This document shows positions 37,501 through 49,499 of a stretch of 64,000 nucleotides of DNA, piece by piece. Location of the stretch: contig NC_092580.1 of the NCBI RefSeq assembly GCF_037975245.1, positions 16,566,001 through 16,630,000 on the forward strand, given 5' to 3'. Numbering within the stretch: position 1 is the first letter of the stretch; every line of letters begins with the position of its first letter. Source of the DNA: Apostichopus japonicus. Lineage: Eukaryota > Echinodermata > Holothuroidea > Aspidochirotida > Stichopodidae. The notes beneath the pieces are model-generated. The model worked only from the letters and a program-made list of their open reading frames with translations. It made no database searches and was not told where the DNA came from. Made by a program: the position numbers and the translations under genes.

Positions 37501-40500
37501 GTTATGGAAGTTCTTGATGTCTTGGGAGTGTTAGCTCAGTGGTTGACGGCTCCTTTCATCATAAGGTCTCAGGTTCTAGTCACAAAGATATAGTGACTGC
37601 TTGCAGCCTCCGCCAGATGAAGTGACCGCTTGCAGCCACCAGGAACTCAGCCATCTCCCGTCCTATCACCCAGTCTCCATAGTAAAAGTGATGATACTAG
37701 CAGATGTACACGGACTAGATTGATTCAAAGGGCCATTCCTGGGATGGTACACATGCTGGATCATGGAGGTCCGTACCAGATAAATTTGTTCTTCAATGTT
37801 GCATAGATTAATAGTCCTAAACTACTTTAAAAAAATTTCTTGAACATAGCTGTACAAGAGGAACCCATATCCAAAGATTGCTTCAATATTTTTGAGTAAC
37901 ATTTCTCTTGTTTCCTCGACAGCTTGAAGATGAACTGGCAGAAAATACCTGCAACCACCTCCAGGATATTTGATCGACCTTCCATCGTTAATCCACCACT
38001 GGGAATTCGTAATTTCTGAATGCCCTGCCACAAGTCAACTCCACATGAAGTGACCGCTTGTAGTCAATGCCAGATGAAGTGACTGCTTGTAACCTCTGCC
38101 AGATATAGTGATGTGAGTGTAACCAGGTATCTGATCGTGACCGGATATCAGAGCGCAACCGGGTATCAGAGCGCTACTGTGTATCTGAGCACAACTGGGT
38201 ATCTGACAGGGTATTTGAGTGTAACCAGGTATCAGAGCGCGACTGGTATCTGAGTGCAACCGAATATCTGACGGGGTATCTGAGTGTGACCCGATATCTG
38301 AGCGTGACCGGGAATCAGAGCGCGATCATGTATCTGAGCACAACTGGGTATCTGACATGGTATTTGAGTGTGACCGGGTATCAGAGCGCAACTGGTGTCT
38401 GAGCGTAACTGGGTGTCTAAACACAACCGGGTATCTGACGAGGTATCTGAGTGTGTCTGGATATCTGAGTGCGACTGGGTATCAGAGCGCGACTGGTTTC
38501 TGAGTGCAACCGAATATCTGACGGCGTATCTGAGTGTGACTGGGTATGTGAACGTGAACGGGTATCAGGGCGCGACCGTGTATCTGAGCGCAACTGGGTA
38601 TCTGACATGGTATTTGAGTGTGACCGGGTATCAGAGCGCAACTGGTTTCTCAGCGTAACTGGGTGTCTGACCACAACTGGGTGTCTGACGAGGTATCTGA
38701 GTGTGTCCGGATATCTGAGTGCGACTGGGTATCAGAGCGCGACTGGTATCTGAGTGCAACCGAATATCTAACGAGGTATCTGAGTGTGACCGGGTATGTG
38801 AGCGTGACCGGGTATCGGATCGCAACCGTGTATCAGAGCACGACTGGTATCTGATCGCAACTGGGTGTCTGAACACAACTGGGTATCTGACGGGGTATCT
38901 GAGTGTGACCGGATATCTGAGTGCGACTGGGTATCTGACGGGTTATCTGAGCGCGGCTGGGTCTCTGATGGCGACTTGGTATCTGAGCACGACTAGGTAT
39001 CTGAACAGGTATATTTTTATATTTTACAGATGTTCCAGACTTCCAGATGTTATGGAAGTTCTTGATGTCTTGGGAGTGTTAGCTCAGTGGTTGACGGCTC
39101 CTTTCATCATAAGGTCTCAGGTTCTAGTCACAAAGATATAGTGACTGCTTGCAGCCTCCGCCAGATGAAGTGACCGCTTGCAGCCACCAGGAACTCAGCC
39201 ATCTCCCGTCCTATCACCCAGTCTCCATAGTAAAAGTGATGATACTAGCAGATGTACACGGACTAGATTGATTCAAAGGGCCATTCCTGGGATGGTACAC
39301 ATGCTGGATCATGGAGGTCCGTACCAGATAAATTTGTTCTTCAATGTTGCATAGATTAATAGTCCTAAACTACTTTAAAAAAATTTCTTGAACATAGCTG
39401 TACAAGAGGAACCCATATCCAAAGATTGCTTCAATATTTTTGAGTAACATTTCTCTTGTTTCCTCGACAGCTTGAAGATGAACTGGCAGAAAATACCTGC
39501 AACCACCTCCAGGATATTTGATCGACCTTCCATCGTTAATCCACCACTGGGAATTCGTAATTTCTGAATGCCCTGCCACAAGTCAACTCCACATGAAGTG
39601 ACCGCTTGTAGTCAATGCCAGATGAAGTGACTGCTTGTAACCTCTGCCAGATATAGTGATGTGAGTGTAACCAGGTATCTGATCGTGACCGGATATCAGA
39701 GCGCAACCGGGTATCAGAGCGCTACTGTGTATCTGAGCACAACTGGGTATCTGACAGGGTATTTGAGTGTAACCAGGTATCAGAGCGCGACTGGTATCTG
39801 AGTGCAACCGAATATCTGACGGGGTATCTGAGTGTGACCCGATATCTGAGCGTGACCGGGAATCAGAGCGCGATCATGTATCTGAGCACAACTGGGTATC
39901 TGACATGGTATTTGAGTGTGACCGGGTATCAGAGCGCAACTGGTGTCTGAGCGTAACTGGGTGTCTAAACACAACCGGGTATCTGACGAGGTATCTGAGT
40001 GTGTCTGGATATCTGAGTGCGACTGGGTATCAGAGCGCGACTGGTTTCTGAGTGCAACCGAATATCTGACGGCGTATCTGAGTGTGACTGGGTATGTGAA
40101 CGTGAACGGGTATCAGGGCGCGACCGTGTATCTGAGCGCAACTGGGTATCTGACATGGTATTTGAGTGTGACCGGGTATCAGAGCGCAACTGGTTTCTCA
40201 GCGTAACTGGGTGTCTGACCACAACTGGGTGTCTGACGAGGTATCTGAGTGTGTCCGGATATCTGAGTGCGACTGGGTATCAGAGCGCGACTGGTATCTG
40301 AGTGCAACCGAATATCTAACGAGGTATCTGAGTGTGACCGGGTATGTGAGCGTGACCGGGTATCGGATCGCAACCGTGTATCAGAGCACGACTGGTATCT
40401 GATCGCAACTGGGTGTCTGAACACAACTGGGTATCTGACGGGGTATCTGAGTGTGACCGGATATCTGAGTGCGACTGGGTATCTGACGGGTTATCTGAGC

Positions 40501-43500
40501 GCGGCTGGGTCTCTGATGGCGACTTGGTATCTGAGCACGACTAGGTATCTGAACAGGTATATTTTTATATTTTACAGATGTTCCAGACTTCCAGATGTTA
40601 TGGAAGTTCTTGATGTCTTGGGAGTGTTAGCTCAGTGGTTGACGGCTCCTTTCATCATAAGGTCTCAGGTTCTAGTCACAAAGATATAGTGACTGCTTGC
40701 AGCCTCCGCCAGATGAAGTGACCGCTTGCAGCCACCAGGAACTCAGCCATCTCCCGTCCTATCACCCAGTCTCCATAGTAAAAGTGATGATACTAGCAGA
40801 TGTACACGGACTAGATTGATTCAAAGGGCCATTCCTGGGATGGTACACATGCTGGATCATGGAGGTCCGTACCAGATAAATTTGTTCTTCAATGTTGCAT
40901 AGATTAATAGTCCTAAACTACTTTAAAAAAATTTCTTGAACATAGCTGTACAAGAGGAACCCATATCCAAAGATTGCTTCAATATTTTTGAGTAACATTT
41001 CTCTTGTTTCCTCGACAGCTTGAAGATGAACTGGCAGAAAATACCTGCAACCACCTCCAGGATATTTGATCGACCTTCCATCGTTAATCCACCACTGGGA
41101 ATTCGTAATTTCTGAATGCCCTGCCACAAGTCAACTCCACATGAAGTGACCGCTTGTAGTCAATGCCAGATGAAGTGACTGCTTGTAACCTCTGCCAGAT
41201 ATAGTGATGTGAGTGTAACCAGGTATCTGATCGTGACCGGATATCAGAGCGCAACCGGGTATCAGAGCGCTACTGTGTATCTGAGCACAACTGGGTATCT
41301 GACAGGGTATTTGAGTGTAACCAGGTATCAGAGCGCGACTGGTATCTGAGTGCAACCGAATATCTGACGGGGTATCTGAGTGTGACCCGATATCTGAGCG
41401 TGACCGGGAATCAGAGCGCGATCATGTATCTGAGCACAACTGGGTATCTGACATGGTATTTGAGTGTGACCGGGTATCAGAGCGCAACTGGTGTCTGAGC
41501 GTAACTGGGTGTCTAAACACAACTGGGTATCTGACGAGGTATCTGAGTGTGTCCGGATATCTGAGTGCGACTGGGTATCAGAGCGCGACTGGTTTCTGAG
41601 TGCAACCGAATATCTGACGGCGTATCTGAGTGTGACTGGGTATGTGAACGTGAACGGGTATCAGGGCGCGACCGTGTATCTGAGCGCAACTGGGTATCTG
41701 ACATGGTATTTGAGTGTGACCGGGTATCAGAGCGCAACTGGTTTCTCAGCGTAACTGGGTGTCTGACCACAACTGGGTGTCTGACGAGGTATCTGAGTGT
41801 GTCCGGATATCTGAGTGCGACTGGGTATCAGAGCGCGACTGGTATCTGAGTGCAACCGAATATCTAACGAGGTATCTGAGTGTGACCGGGTATGTGAGCG
41901 TGACCGGGTATCGGATCGCAACCGTGTATCAGAGCACGACTGGTATCTGATCGCAACTGGGTGTCTGAACACAACTGGGTATCTGACGGGGTATCTGAGT
42001 GTGACCGGATATCTGAGTGCGACTGGGTATCTGACGGGTTATCTGAGCGCGGCTGGGTCTCTGATGGCGACTTGGTATCTGAGCACGACTAGGTATCTGA
42101 ACAGGTATATTTTTATATTTTACAGATGTTCCAGACTTCCAGATGTTATGGAAGTTCTTGATGTCTTGGGAGTGTTAGCTCAGTGGTTGACGGCTCCTTT
42201 CATCATAAGGTCTCAGGTTCTAGTCACAAAGATATAGTGACTGCTTGCAGCCTCCGCCAGATGAAGTGACCGCTTGCAGCCACCAGGAACTCAGCCATCT
42301 CCCGTCCTATCACCCAGTCTCCATAGTAAAAGTGATGATACTAGCAGATGTACACGGACTAGATTGATTCAAAGGGCCATTCCTGGGATGGTACACATGC
42401 TGGATCATGCAGGTCCGTACCAGATAAATTTGTTCTTCAATGTTGCATAGATTAATAGTCCTAAACTACTTTAAAAAAATTTCTTGAACATAGCTGTACA
42501 AGAGGAACCCATATCCAAAGATTGCTTCAATATTTTTGAGTAACATTTCTCGTTTCCTCGACAGCTTGAAGATGAACTGGCAGAAAATACCTGCAACCAC
42601 CTCCAGGATATTTGATCGACCTTCCATCGTTAATCCACCACTGGGAATTCGTAATTTCTGAATGCCCTGCCACAAGTCAACTCCACATGAAGTGACCGCT
42701 TGTAGTCAATGCCAGATGAAGTGACTGCTTGTAACCTCTGCCAGATATAGTGATGTGAGTGTAACCAGGTATCTGATCGTGACCGGATATCAGAGCGCAA
42801 CCGGGTATCAGAGCGCTACTGTGTATCTGAGCACAACTGGGTATCTGACAGGGTATTTGAGTGTAACCAGGTATCAGAGCGCGACTGGTATCTGAGTGCA
42901 ACCGAATATCTGACGGGGTATCTGAGTGTGACCCGATATCTGAGCGTGACCGGGAATCAGAGCGCGATCATGTATCTGAGCACAACTGGGTATCTGACAT
43001 GGTATTTGAGTGTGACCGGGTATCAGAGCGCAACTGGTGTCTGAGCGTAACTGGGTGTCTAAACACAACTGGGTATCTGACGAGGTATCTGAGTGTGTCT
43101 GGATATCTGAGTGCGACTGGGTATCAGAGCGCGACTGGTTTCTGAGTGCAACCGAATATCTGACGGCGTATCTGAGTGTGACTGGGTATGTGAACGTGAA
43201 CGGGTATCAGGGCGCGACCGTGTATCTGAGCGCAACTGGGTATCTGACATGGTATTTGAGTGTGACCGGGTATCAGAGCGCAACTGGTTTCTCAGCGTAA
43301 CTGGGTGTCTGACCACAACTGGGTGTCTGACGAGGTATCTGAGTGTGTCCGGATATCTGAGTGCGACTGGGTATCAGAGCGCGACTGGTATCTGAGTGCA
43401 ACCGAATATCTAACGAGGTATCTGAGTGTGACCGGGTATGTGAGCGTGACCGGGTATCGGATCGCAACCGTGTATCAGAGCACGACTGGTATCTGATCGC

Positions 43501-44206
43501 AACTGGGTGTCTGAACACAACTGGGTATCTGACGGGGTATCTGAGTGTGACCGGATATCTGAGTGCGACTGGGTATCTGACGGGTTATCTGAGCGCGGCT
43601 GGGTCTCTGATGGCGACTTGGTATCTGAGCACGACTAGGTATCTGAACAGGTATATTTTTATATTTTACAGATGTTCCAGACTTCCAGATGTTATGGAAG
43701 TTCTTGATGTCTTGGGAGTGTTAGCTCAGTGGTTGACGGCTCCTTTCATCATAAGGTCTCAGGTTCTAGTCACAAAGATATAGTGACTGCTTGCAGCCTC
43801 CGCCAGATGAAGTGACCGCTTGCAGCCACCAGGAACTCAGCCATCTCCCGTCCTATCACCCAGTCTCCATAGTAAAAGTGATGATACTAGCAGATGTACA
43901 CGGACTAGATTGATTCAAAGGGCCATTTCTGGGATGGTACACATGCTGGATCATGGAGGTCCGTACCAGATAAATTTGTTCTTCAATGTTGCATAGATTA
44001 ATAGTCCTAAACTACTTTAAAAAAATTTCTTGAACATAGCTGTACAAGAGGAACCCATATCCAAAGATTGCTTCAATATTTTTGAGTAACATTTCTCTTG
44101 TTTCCTCGACAGCTTGAAGATGAACTGGCAGAAAATACCTGCAACCACCTCCAGGATATTTGATCAACCTTCCATCGTTAATCCACCACTGGGAATTCGT
44201 AATTTC

Positions 44207-45329
44207 TTAATGAGGAAGTGTATGATGAGAATGTGTAGGATGACGATGTGTAGATGAGTAACTACTACATCAATGAGAAAGCAGAGCTGGAATATCCATT
44301 TCTCTCTTCAGTTTATCATAAGGACATCACATTATTTAGTTCGCTATAAACGTTTTAAATTGCTATGAACTCATCATATATCATTCAATAATGTAAGGGA
44401 TCTCGCTGAATGACATTCTATACAGACTGGCCGGGGATCAGCTTGGATGGATTTGAAATGGCCGAGTCCTTATGATTGTTTGCGGAACGCATAAGAATGG
44501 ATTTTGTGATTGCTGTTATCAACATTTTGTGCATTTTAACAGAGACAAATGGAAATTTTGAGGTTTTGTCGTCTATTTTTGTATATTTCTAACTAGGATA
44601 ACTTTATTCAATAAGTCCTGTTATAATTTAAAACGACACAAAAACATTTGAAGTAGTGTACGTAGGAAGGAACCCTATGTAGAATTAAATGTAGGAATGG
44701 AAAAGGGGACTTTGTCAACCAGGATGCAGCGGTCGTACATATTAGTGTTTTGATTACTTAATAGCTATTAGCCATATGCATGATCCTTCATGACGAACTG
44801 CATGCTAAAAGACTTATTCATATGCAATGAAGATACAGCTCAAGTGTAGGCAAACTACATATATACACAAACCGTGTGTATATTACTTGTTTGGTAGTGG
44901 GATCATTTGAAATGCTTATTTAGAAAATGTAAATGATGTTAAAGTTTGCTCGAAAATCTAAATATATTGTGTGTGTTAAAAATCATGAACACCTCCACGG
45001 TTTTTTACAGTCAATTATAAACAGGTTACTCCTTGTCTGCATGCTTAATGTTATAACGTAATCATCCATGCTCACATCAGAATTTATGAAATCTAAATGG
45101 GGTGAAGATTGGGTTTTTAGTCCAAGAGTTTTCATGATTTTCAACACATGTTGTGCATTGCACTCTTTTTCTTTTATGCTAGGCTTGTTTATCAAAGTAT
45201 ATTGTTATTTTATTATTTATAACAAAGTTTACTTTCGTTATGTTAAACTTTACAAAAACATCTAAATAATTTATGTGTGTCAAAATCATGAACAACTCCA
45301 TGGTTTTCCCAGTCATTTATATATAGATT
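44207..45329. other. Noncoding flank with a short duplication
   Basis: Unique AT-rich sequence right of the large array. A ~60 bp stretch at about 44970-45030 (GTGTTAAAAATCATGAACACC..CAGTCAATTATAAAC) recurs diverged at about 45275-45335, just before the next minisatellite. The 70-codon minus-strand frame at 44983-45195 has no recognisable domain. Confidence 0.4.
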
Positions 45330-46185
45330 ACTATGTATCTAAGAACGACTAGGTATCTTATAAGCTTGAGGTATCTAAGCGCTACTAGGAATCTAAGTGC
45401 GACTGCGAATCTAAGCGCGACTTGGTATCTAAGCGCAACTGGGTATCTACGCGCGACTAGGTAAATAAGGGCTGTAACTATAGGTATTTAAGCGCGACTG
45501 TGAATCTAAGTGCGACTGCGAATCTAAGCGCAAATTGGTATCTAAGCAGGACTATGTATAAGGTTGCCTAGGTATCTAAGGGTGACTAGGTATCTAAGTG
45601 CAACTTCGTATCTAAGTGCGACTAGTTATCTCAGGGCCACTAGGTATCTAAGCGCAACTAGGTATCTAAGCGCGACTTGGTATCTAAGTGCGACTAGTTA
45701 TCTCAGGGCCACTGCGTATCTCAGGGCCACTTGGTTTCTAAGGGCGACTAGGTATCTTAGTGCGACTAGGTTTCTAAGTGCGACTAGGAATCTAAGTGCG
45801 ACTTGGTATCTAAGCGCGACCAGTTTTCTAAGGGAGAACAGGTATATAAGCACCACTAGGTATCTAAGCGTCACTAGGTATCTAAGGGCCACTAGGTATC
45901 TAAGTGCGAGTAGATATCTAAGGGCCAGTAGGTATCTAAGTGCGACTAGGTAGCTAAGGGCCACTAGGTATCTAAGGGCCACTAGGTATTTAAGGGCTAC
46001 TAGGTAACTAAGCGCGACTAGGTATCTAAGCGCAACTAGGAATCTAAGTACGACTAGTTATCTAATTGCGACCAGGTTTCTAAGCGCGACCAGGTATCTA
46101 AGTGCCTCTAGGTATCTAAGTGCGACTAGGTATCTAAGGGCCACTAGGTATCTAAGTGCGACTAGGTATCTCAGGTTTCTAAGAC
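45330..46185. repeat. 18 bp minisatellite, GTATCTAAG type, right flank
   Basis: About 47 units of AGGTATCTAAGTGCGACT and variants (AAGGGCCACT, AAGCGCAACT) lie in tandem. The TAAG form matches the outer left arrays (13435-13672, 14541-14690) rather than the TGAG form within the 1.55 kb units. So the outer edges on both sides carry the same older-looking subtype. The 129-codon open frame here is a low-complexity consequence of the 18 bp period. Confidence 0.9.
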
Positions 46186-46929
46186 AAGAAGGGCCTATTA
46201 GAAAACAGGGTTGTGGGCCTGTGATTTAGTTACATGGGGTATTGTATGAAATACAAAGATTTCATGTCTTACCAATTCAAGATACTCAGTTTCCTCTCAG
46301 TTCAAAGAATGATGTGACAAATTGCTCAAGAGATTAATGAGCTTAAATTTCTAAGTATTGTTCATCAATTTGCAGATGTTTCATGATGATATTTGTTGTT
46401 ATAGGCTGGTGGTTCCATAGTCAAAGAAACTGAATAGATCAATTATGTCAACTTTTCTGGTTAATTTTTCCTTTCTTAGCCAAAATGCTAATAGCTTTGC
46501 TGGCCATACGTTTGTGATATATACCTTATTTATGTCGTATGAAGATAAAATAATGCCACAAATAGTTGCAAAAACAAAGGAAACAGAGGACTTGTGACTT
46601 CTCTTTCACTCACTTTTGTAGAGGTTATGGCAATGTTGAATTTATATTGTATGTTTACAATCTAGCTTGCAAAATTCTCCTCTCATTTCCCCCTCCCCGT
46701 GCTCTATCGTGACCGAAAAAGGAACTGTTTTGCTCAAAAGTCGAAGCAGGGAGTTGCGGTACAGGAAACACAACAGAGGTTTCTAATGCATTTGATGCAG
46801 CTGCTTTTAGATTTTCACTGTGTAACTTATGCCTGTATATTTATTCATGAACATAAATCAAAAAATCTATTTTGTTTAATTTCATGCAATGATTTTGAAT
46901 GTAAAAATAAAGGTGTTGACCAGTTATTT
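46186..46929. other. Noncoding DNA, no gene recognised
   Basis: The only notable open frame, 46699-46935 on the plus strand (78 codons), has no domain I recognise and no clear splice or promoter context. Confidence 0.35.
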
Positions 46930-47297
46930 CAATAATAGGTAGACATATTTTTCACAATAATCAAGCCAGATATAAGCTACAATGAACAATACAGATTGGA
47001 AGACTTAAATATTAAATAGGTGTATGTAGACCCTGCATTCAAACACTAGGTAAGGTTGACCTGTTGTTCTACAATGTAGCCCATATGATGCAACTGAACA
47101 AAACAGATTGCATGGTTGTGGTAGATGTATATGTTGCCCATTCCTTCAAAAATAGGTAGACATTATTACACATGATGCGGCAATAGTGTACAACTCTGAT
47201 TACATGCATGGTTCAGTCTGACAAATTTGTGTTGACAATACATTCAACCGATACAGGCGTGTATCCAGGGGGGGGGCGTTGGGGGCACGTGCCTCCA

Positions 47298-47412
47298 GGT
47301 AAGAAAAAGAGGAGAGAAAAAAGAGAGAGAGGACAAAACAGGGGGGAAAAAGAGGAGGAAGGAAGGGAATAGAAAAAGAAGAAAGAGAAAAAGAAGAAAA
47401 CGAGTGAGTAGA
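47298..47412. repeat. Purine (GA) tract
   Basis: About 115 bp of almost pure A/G on the plus strand (AGAAAAAGAGGAGAG.. to AAGAAGAAAACGAG). Three overlapping minus-strand open frames here are F/S/L-rich translations of the tract and not genes. Confidence 0.85.
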
Positions 47413-47603
47413 AGATAAACGCCAATACACTGGGAAGAGAAAGAGGAGGTCATAATTACAGCACTGATCCCTGTTATAAACACAGGGTAGCCAGTGACGG
47501 ATCGAGGATTTTGGAAGGGGTGTGCGCATCATCCTGCCCCTTACACCGACAACTCCATTTTTGACCTTTCCATTTTTCCTATCTCACTAATGTTTATATA
47601 TAA

Positions 47604-47736
47604 AGGTGCAATTATGTTTCACCATGAGGAGCATGCTATAAGTTCATGTTCCTCGGGCCCTCCCTTAAAAATACTTCAGGTTCTTGGCGACTACGTTGCG
47701 TTAGATAGTGTAAAACCGACTACACCCCCCTTTCAT
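47604..47736 (+). repeat. Left direct repeat (pLTR) of the Penelope-like element
   Basis: 133 bp, nearly identical to 49338-49470; it contains CATGAGGAGCATGCTATAAG and CCTCGGGCCCTCCC. It lacks the hammerhead-like sequence that precedes the right copy, so the left copy is truncated at its 5' side. The first RT frame starts at its very end. Confidence 0.8.
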
Positions 47737-49151
47737 GAATCACTCAGACTATAAAGCCGAAATTGAAAGGCAATTAGCTAGTCACCACTACGAAAAGTTA
47801 GAAAGTGATCTGACGTTTCAAACTAAAAGTTTAGTCCAGGAAACACTAATAGAAATGTTCTCTGCAAAAGAAATCGATGAAAGCACCTTCGAGTACTTGT
47901 CACCATATAGCCACAAGATCCGCACACCGGTCATATATGTGCTACCAAAAATTCATAAAGCACCCCCAGCTAACTCTAAATTTGCCGGCAGACCGATAAT
48001 AAGCGGAAACGGATCACAACCGAAAAAATATCGGAATTTGTGGACTATTTCTTGCTTCCTATTGTATTAAAACAAAGCACCCATGTGAAAGACACAAATC
48101 ACATTCTGAAAATTTTGGAAGCCACCCCATTACCAAAAACAGTAGTACTTGCTACACTCGATGTCGTCGCCATGTATACCAATACTCCCCAAGAGGAGGC
48201 ATTAGATATATGTCAAGGAGTCTATGAAAAGGCGGAAAAAAAGCGAATATATATGGAATAAAATAAAATATCTTCCATATCCATGCGCAAACAAGAAAAT
48301 GTTTCGAGTTCAATAACCAATTCTATCTACAAAAGATCGATTGCGCTTTGGGTAGCCAAGCCTCTCCGGAAATCTGTGATATCGTCATGCAAAGACTAGA
48401 AAATCAGACTTTACCGAGAGATAATAAAATCTTAAAATGGCTCCGCTATAGAGATGACATTCTATTGCTTAACGACGGTTCACTTCAGGAACTTGAACAA
48501 CTAGTAAACTGGCTGAATGAAATTCAGCGCTTCTTAAAGTTTATGGTAGAAATATCACACACCGAGGTAACATACCTAGATTTGAAAATCTTCAAAGGTC
48601 CAAGGTTCGAAACCAATGGGTTATTAGACACCAAAGTCAACACCAAACCCACGGAAACCTTCCAATACCTCGACAAAAACTTTGCACACCCACTTGCCAC
48701 TTTTAAAGGCTTCATTAAAGGGGAAGTATTACGATACGCACCGCTCTGTAACAATGAGACTGATTTCTTACAGAGAAAGAACGCGTTCACATCGAAACTG
48801 TTACTCCGTAACTATAAGAAAGAGGAAATTGCCTCAGCCACGAAAGGCATAAAATTTGAAAACTGTGGGCAATACCTCACTACCAAACCTAAACAAAAGG
48901 AACCACCACTGGTGTTCAAGCTTACCTATACACCCCATATTAAAACCACGCATTTGAAAAAAGCACTTTTGAAACATTGGCACTTAATCTCGCAACACGC
49001 GGAATTATCCAAACTGTTTCCAAAAGAACCGATTCTAGCCTACAAAAGGGTCCAAAATCTCAAAGATTTGCTTGTTAACTCAAGGTTTTGTACTAACGAA
49101 GAATCAGCTGACTCTCAAGGTTCACACGAAGCTCTTTTAGATGCACTATGA
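47735..49151 (+). pseudogene. Penelope-like reverse transcriptase, frameshifted
   Basis: Three frames carry consecutive parts. 47735-48030 has YVLPKIHKAPP and GRPIISGNGS, the first RT motifs of Penelope-like elements. 48040-48261 continues with FVDYFLLPIVLKQS, KDTNHIL and ATLDVVAMYTNTPQEEAL (palm motif with catalytic Asp). 48300-49151 has DCALGSQASPEICDIVM, then KWLRYRDDILLL (YRDD catalytic box), LDLKIFKG, and the thumb-like FIKGEVLRYAPLCNNETDF, ending LKDLLVNSRF. The first shift is a one-base loss in the A-run near 48025; the second break is near 48260-48300 with a TAA at 48259-48261. About the first 200-250 residues usual for the family are absent. Confidence 0.82.
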
Positions 49152-49220
49152 GTCCATAAAAACTTGTGCACAGAAAATAGATGCATTTTGAGAACGAGAC
49201 ACCCAGGCCGAATATAAAAT

Positions 49221-49290
49221 ATTCATACTACTGATGAAGCTCCTCCTGTAAAGTTTGAGAGCAGAAACCGGTCTAGTTGGTCATAAGAAC
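49221..49290 (+). ncRNA. Hammerhead ribozyme-like motif
   Basis: The core boxes are in the right order. CTGATGA is at 49231-49237. Stem II is GCTC (49239-49242) with GAGC (49259-49262) around a 16 nt loop. GAAA is at 49264-49267. A minimal stem III ACC/GGT occupies 49267-49272, followed by the cleavage-site C at 49273. TAGT (49274-49277) pairs with ACTA (49227-49230) as the start of stem I. Hammerheads are established components of Penelope-like elements, near or in their direct repeats. Deviations: an A/A mismatch (49238/49263) where a G-C pair is usual at the base of stem II, and no loop in stem III (the palindrome ACCGGT), which would favour dimeric folding. Activity is not known. Confidence 0.65.
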
Positions 49291-49337
49291 CTACGCTAGT
49301 CTCTCCTACTATTAACAGTACACTCAATTCACCTAAT

Positions 49338-49470
49338 AGGTGCAATTATGTTTTACCATGAGGAGCTTGCTATAAGTTCATGTTCCTCGGGCCCTCCCTT
49401 AAAAATACTTCAGGTTCTTGGCGACTACATTGCGTTAGATAGTGTAAAACCGCATACACCCCCCTTTCAT
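49338..49470 (+). repeat. Right direct repeat (pLTR) of the Penelope-like element
   Basis: 133 bp copy matching 47604-47736 with only a few differences (for example GAGCTTGC for GAGCATGC and CATACACC for CTACACC). It lies 187 bp after the RT stop. Confidence 0.8.
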
Positions 49471-49499
49471 TGCACCCACGCGGGAAAACTGCATTGAAA

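Larger units (their letters stand above)
19660..44206 (+). repeat. 24.5 kb higher-order satellite: 16 units of ~1.55 kb
   Basis: Unit starts (TGAATGCCCTGCC) are at 21001, 22549, 24095, 25641, 27189, 28737, 30283, 31829, 33375, 34921, 36469, 38017, 39565, 41113 and 42659, with a first partial unit from about 19660. The last unit ends at 44206. Lengths are 1,548 or 1,546 bp; the 2 bp difference is TT in the tail (TCTCTTGTTTCC versus TCTCGTTTCC). Units 2-16 differ by only a handful of substitutions each. Units 13 and 14 share two body substitutions (38428 and 38458, with equivalents 1,548 bp on). The near-identity implies recent amplification or homogenisation. The array lies between flanks made of the same 18 bp monomer family. 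Confidence 0.95.
47604..49470 (+). mobile_element. 5'-truncated Penelope-like element with direct repeats
   Basis: Two 133 bp direct repeats, at 47604-47736 and 49338-49470, share the order AGGTGCAATTATGTTT.. GCTATAAGTTCATGTTCC.. TTAGATAGTGTAAAACCG.. and flank a Penelope-type RT remnant. Penelope-like elements commonly carry such partial LTR-like repeats (pLTRs). A hammerhead-like motif lies between the RT and the right repeat. No GIY-YIG endonuclease domain is recognisable after the RT. The element begins inside the protein, so the 5' part is missing. Confidence 0.75.

Noticed and set aside
19673-43783. The same set of ten or so open frames in every 1.55 kb unit, including a 140-codon frame ending RSQVLVTKI
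   Set aside because: They are copies of one repeat, not a gene family. Most of each frame is minisatellite and the rest is the tRNA-like head read as protein; repetition of the frames only reflects unit identity.
46699-46935. A 78-codon open frame as a gene
   Set aside because: No recognisable domain, no splice or promoter context and ordinary AT-rich composition; this length is expected by chance.
47200-47532. Three overlapping minus-strand frames rich in F, S and L resembling membrane segments
   Set aside because: They translate a GA tract and G-run; low complexity explains the hydrophobic look.
48524-48790. Minus-strand 88-codon frame as a separate gene
   Set aside because: It is the antisense shadow of the Penelope-like reverse transcriptase.
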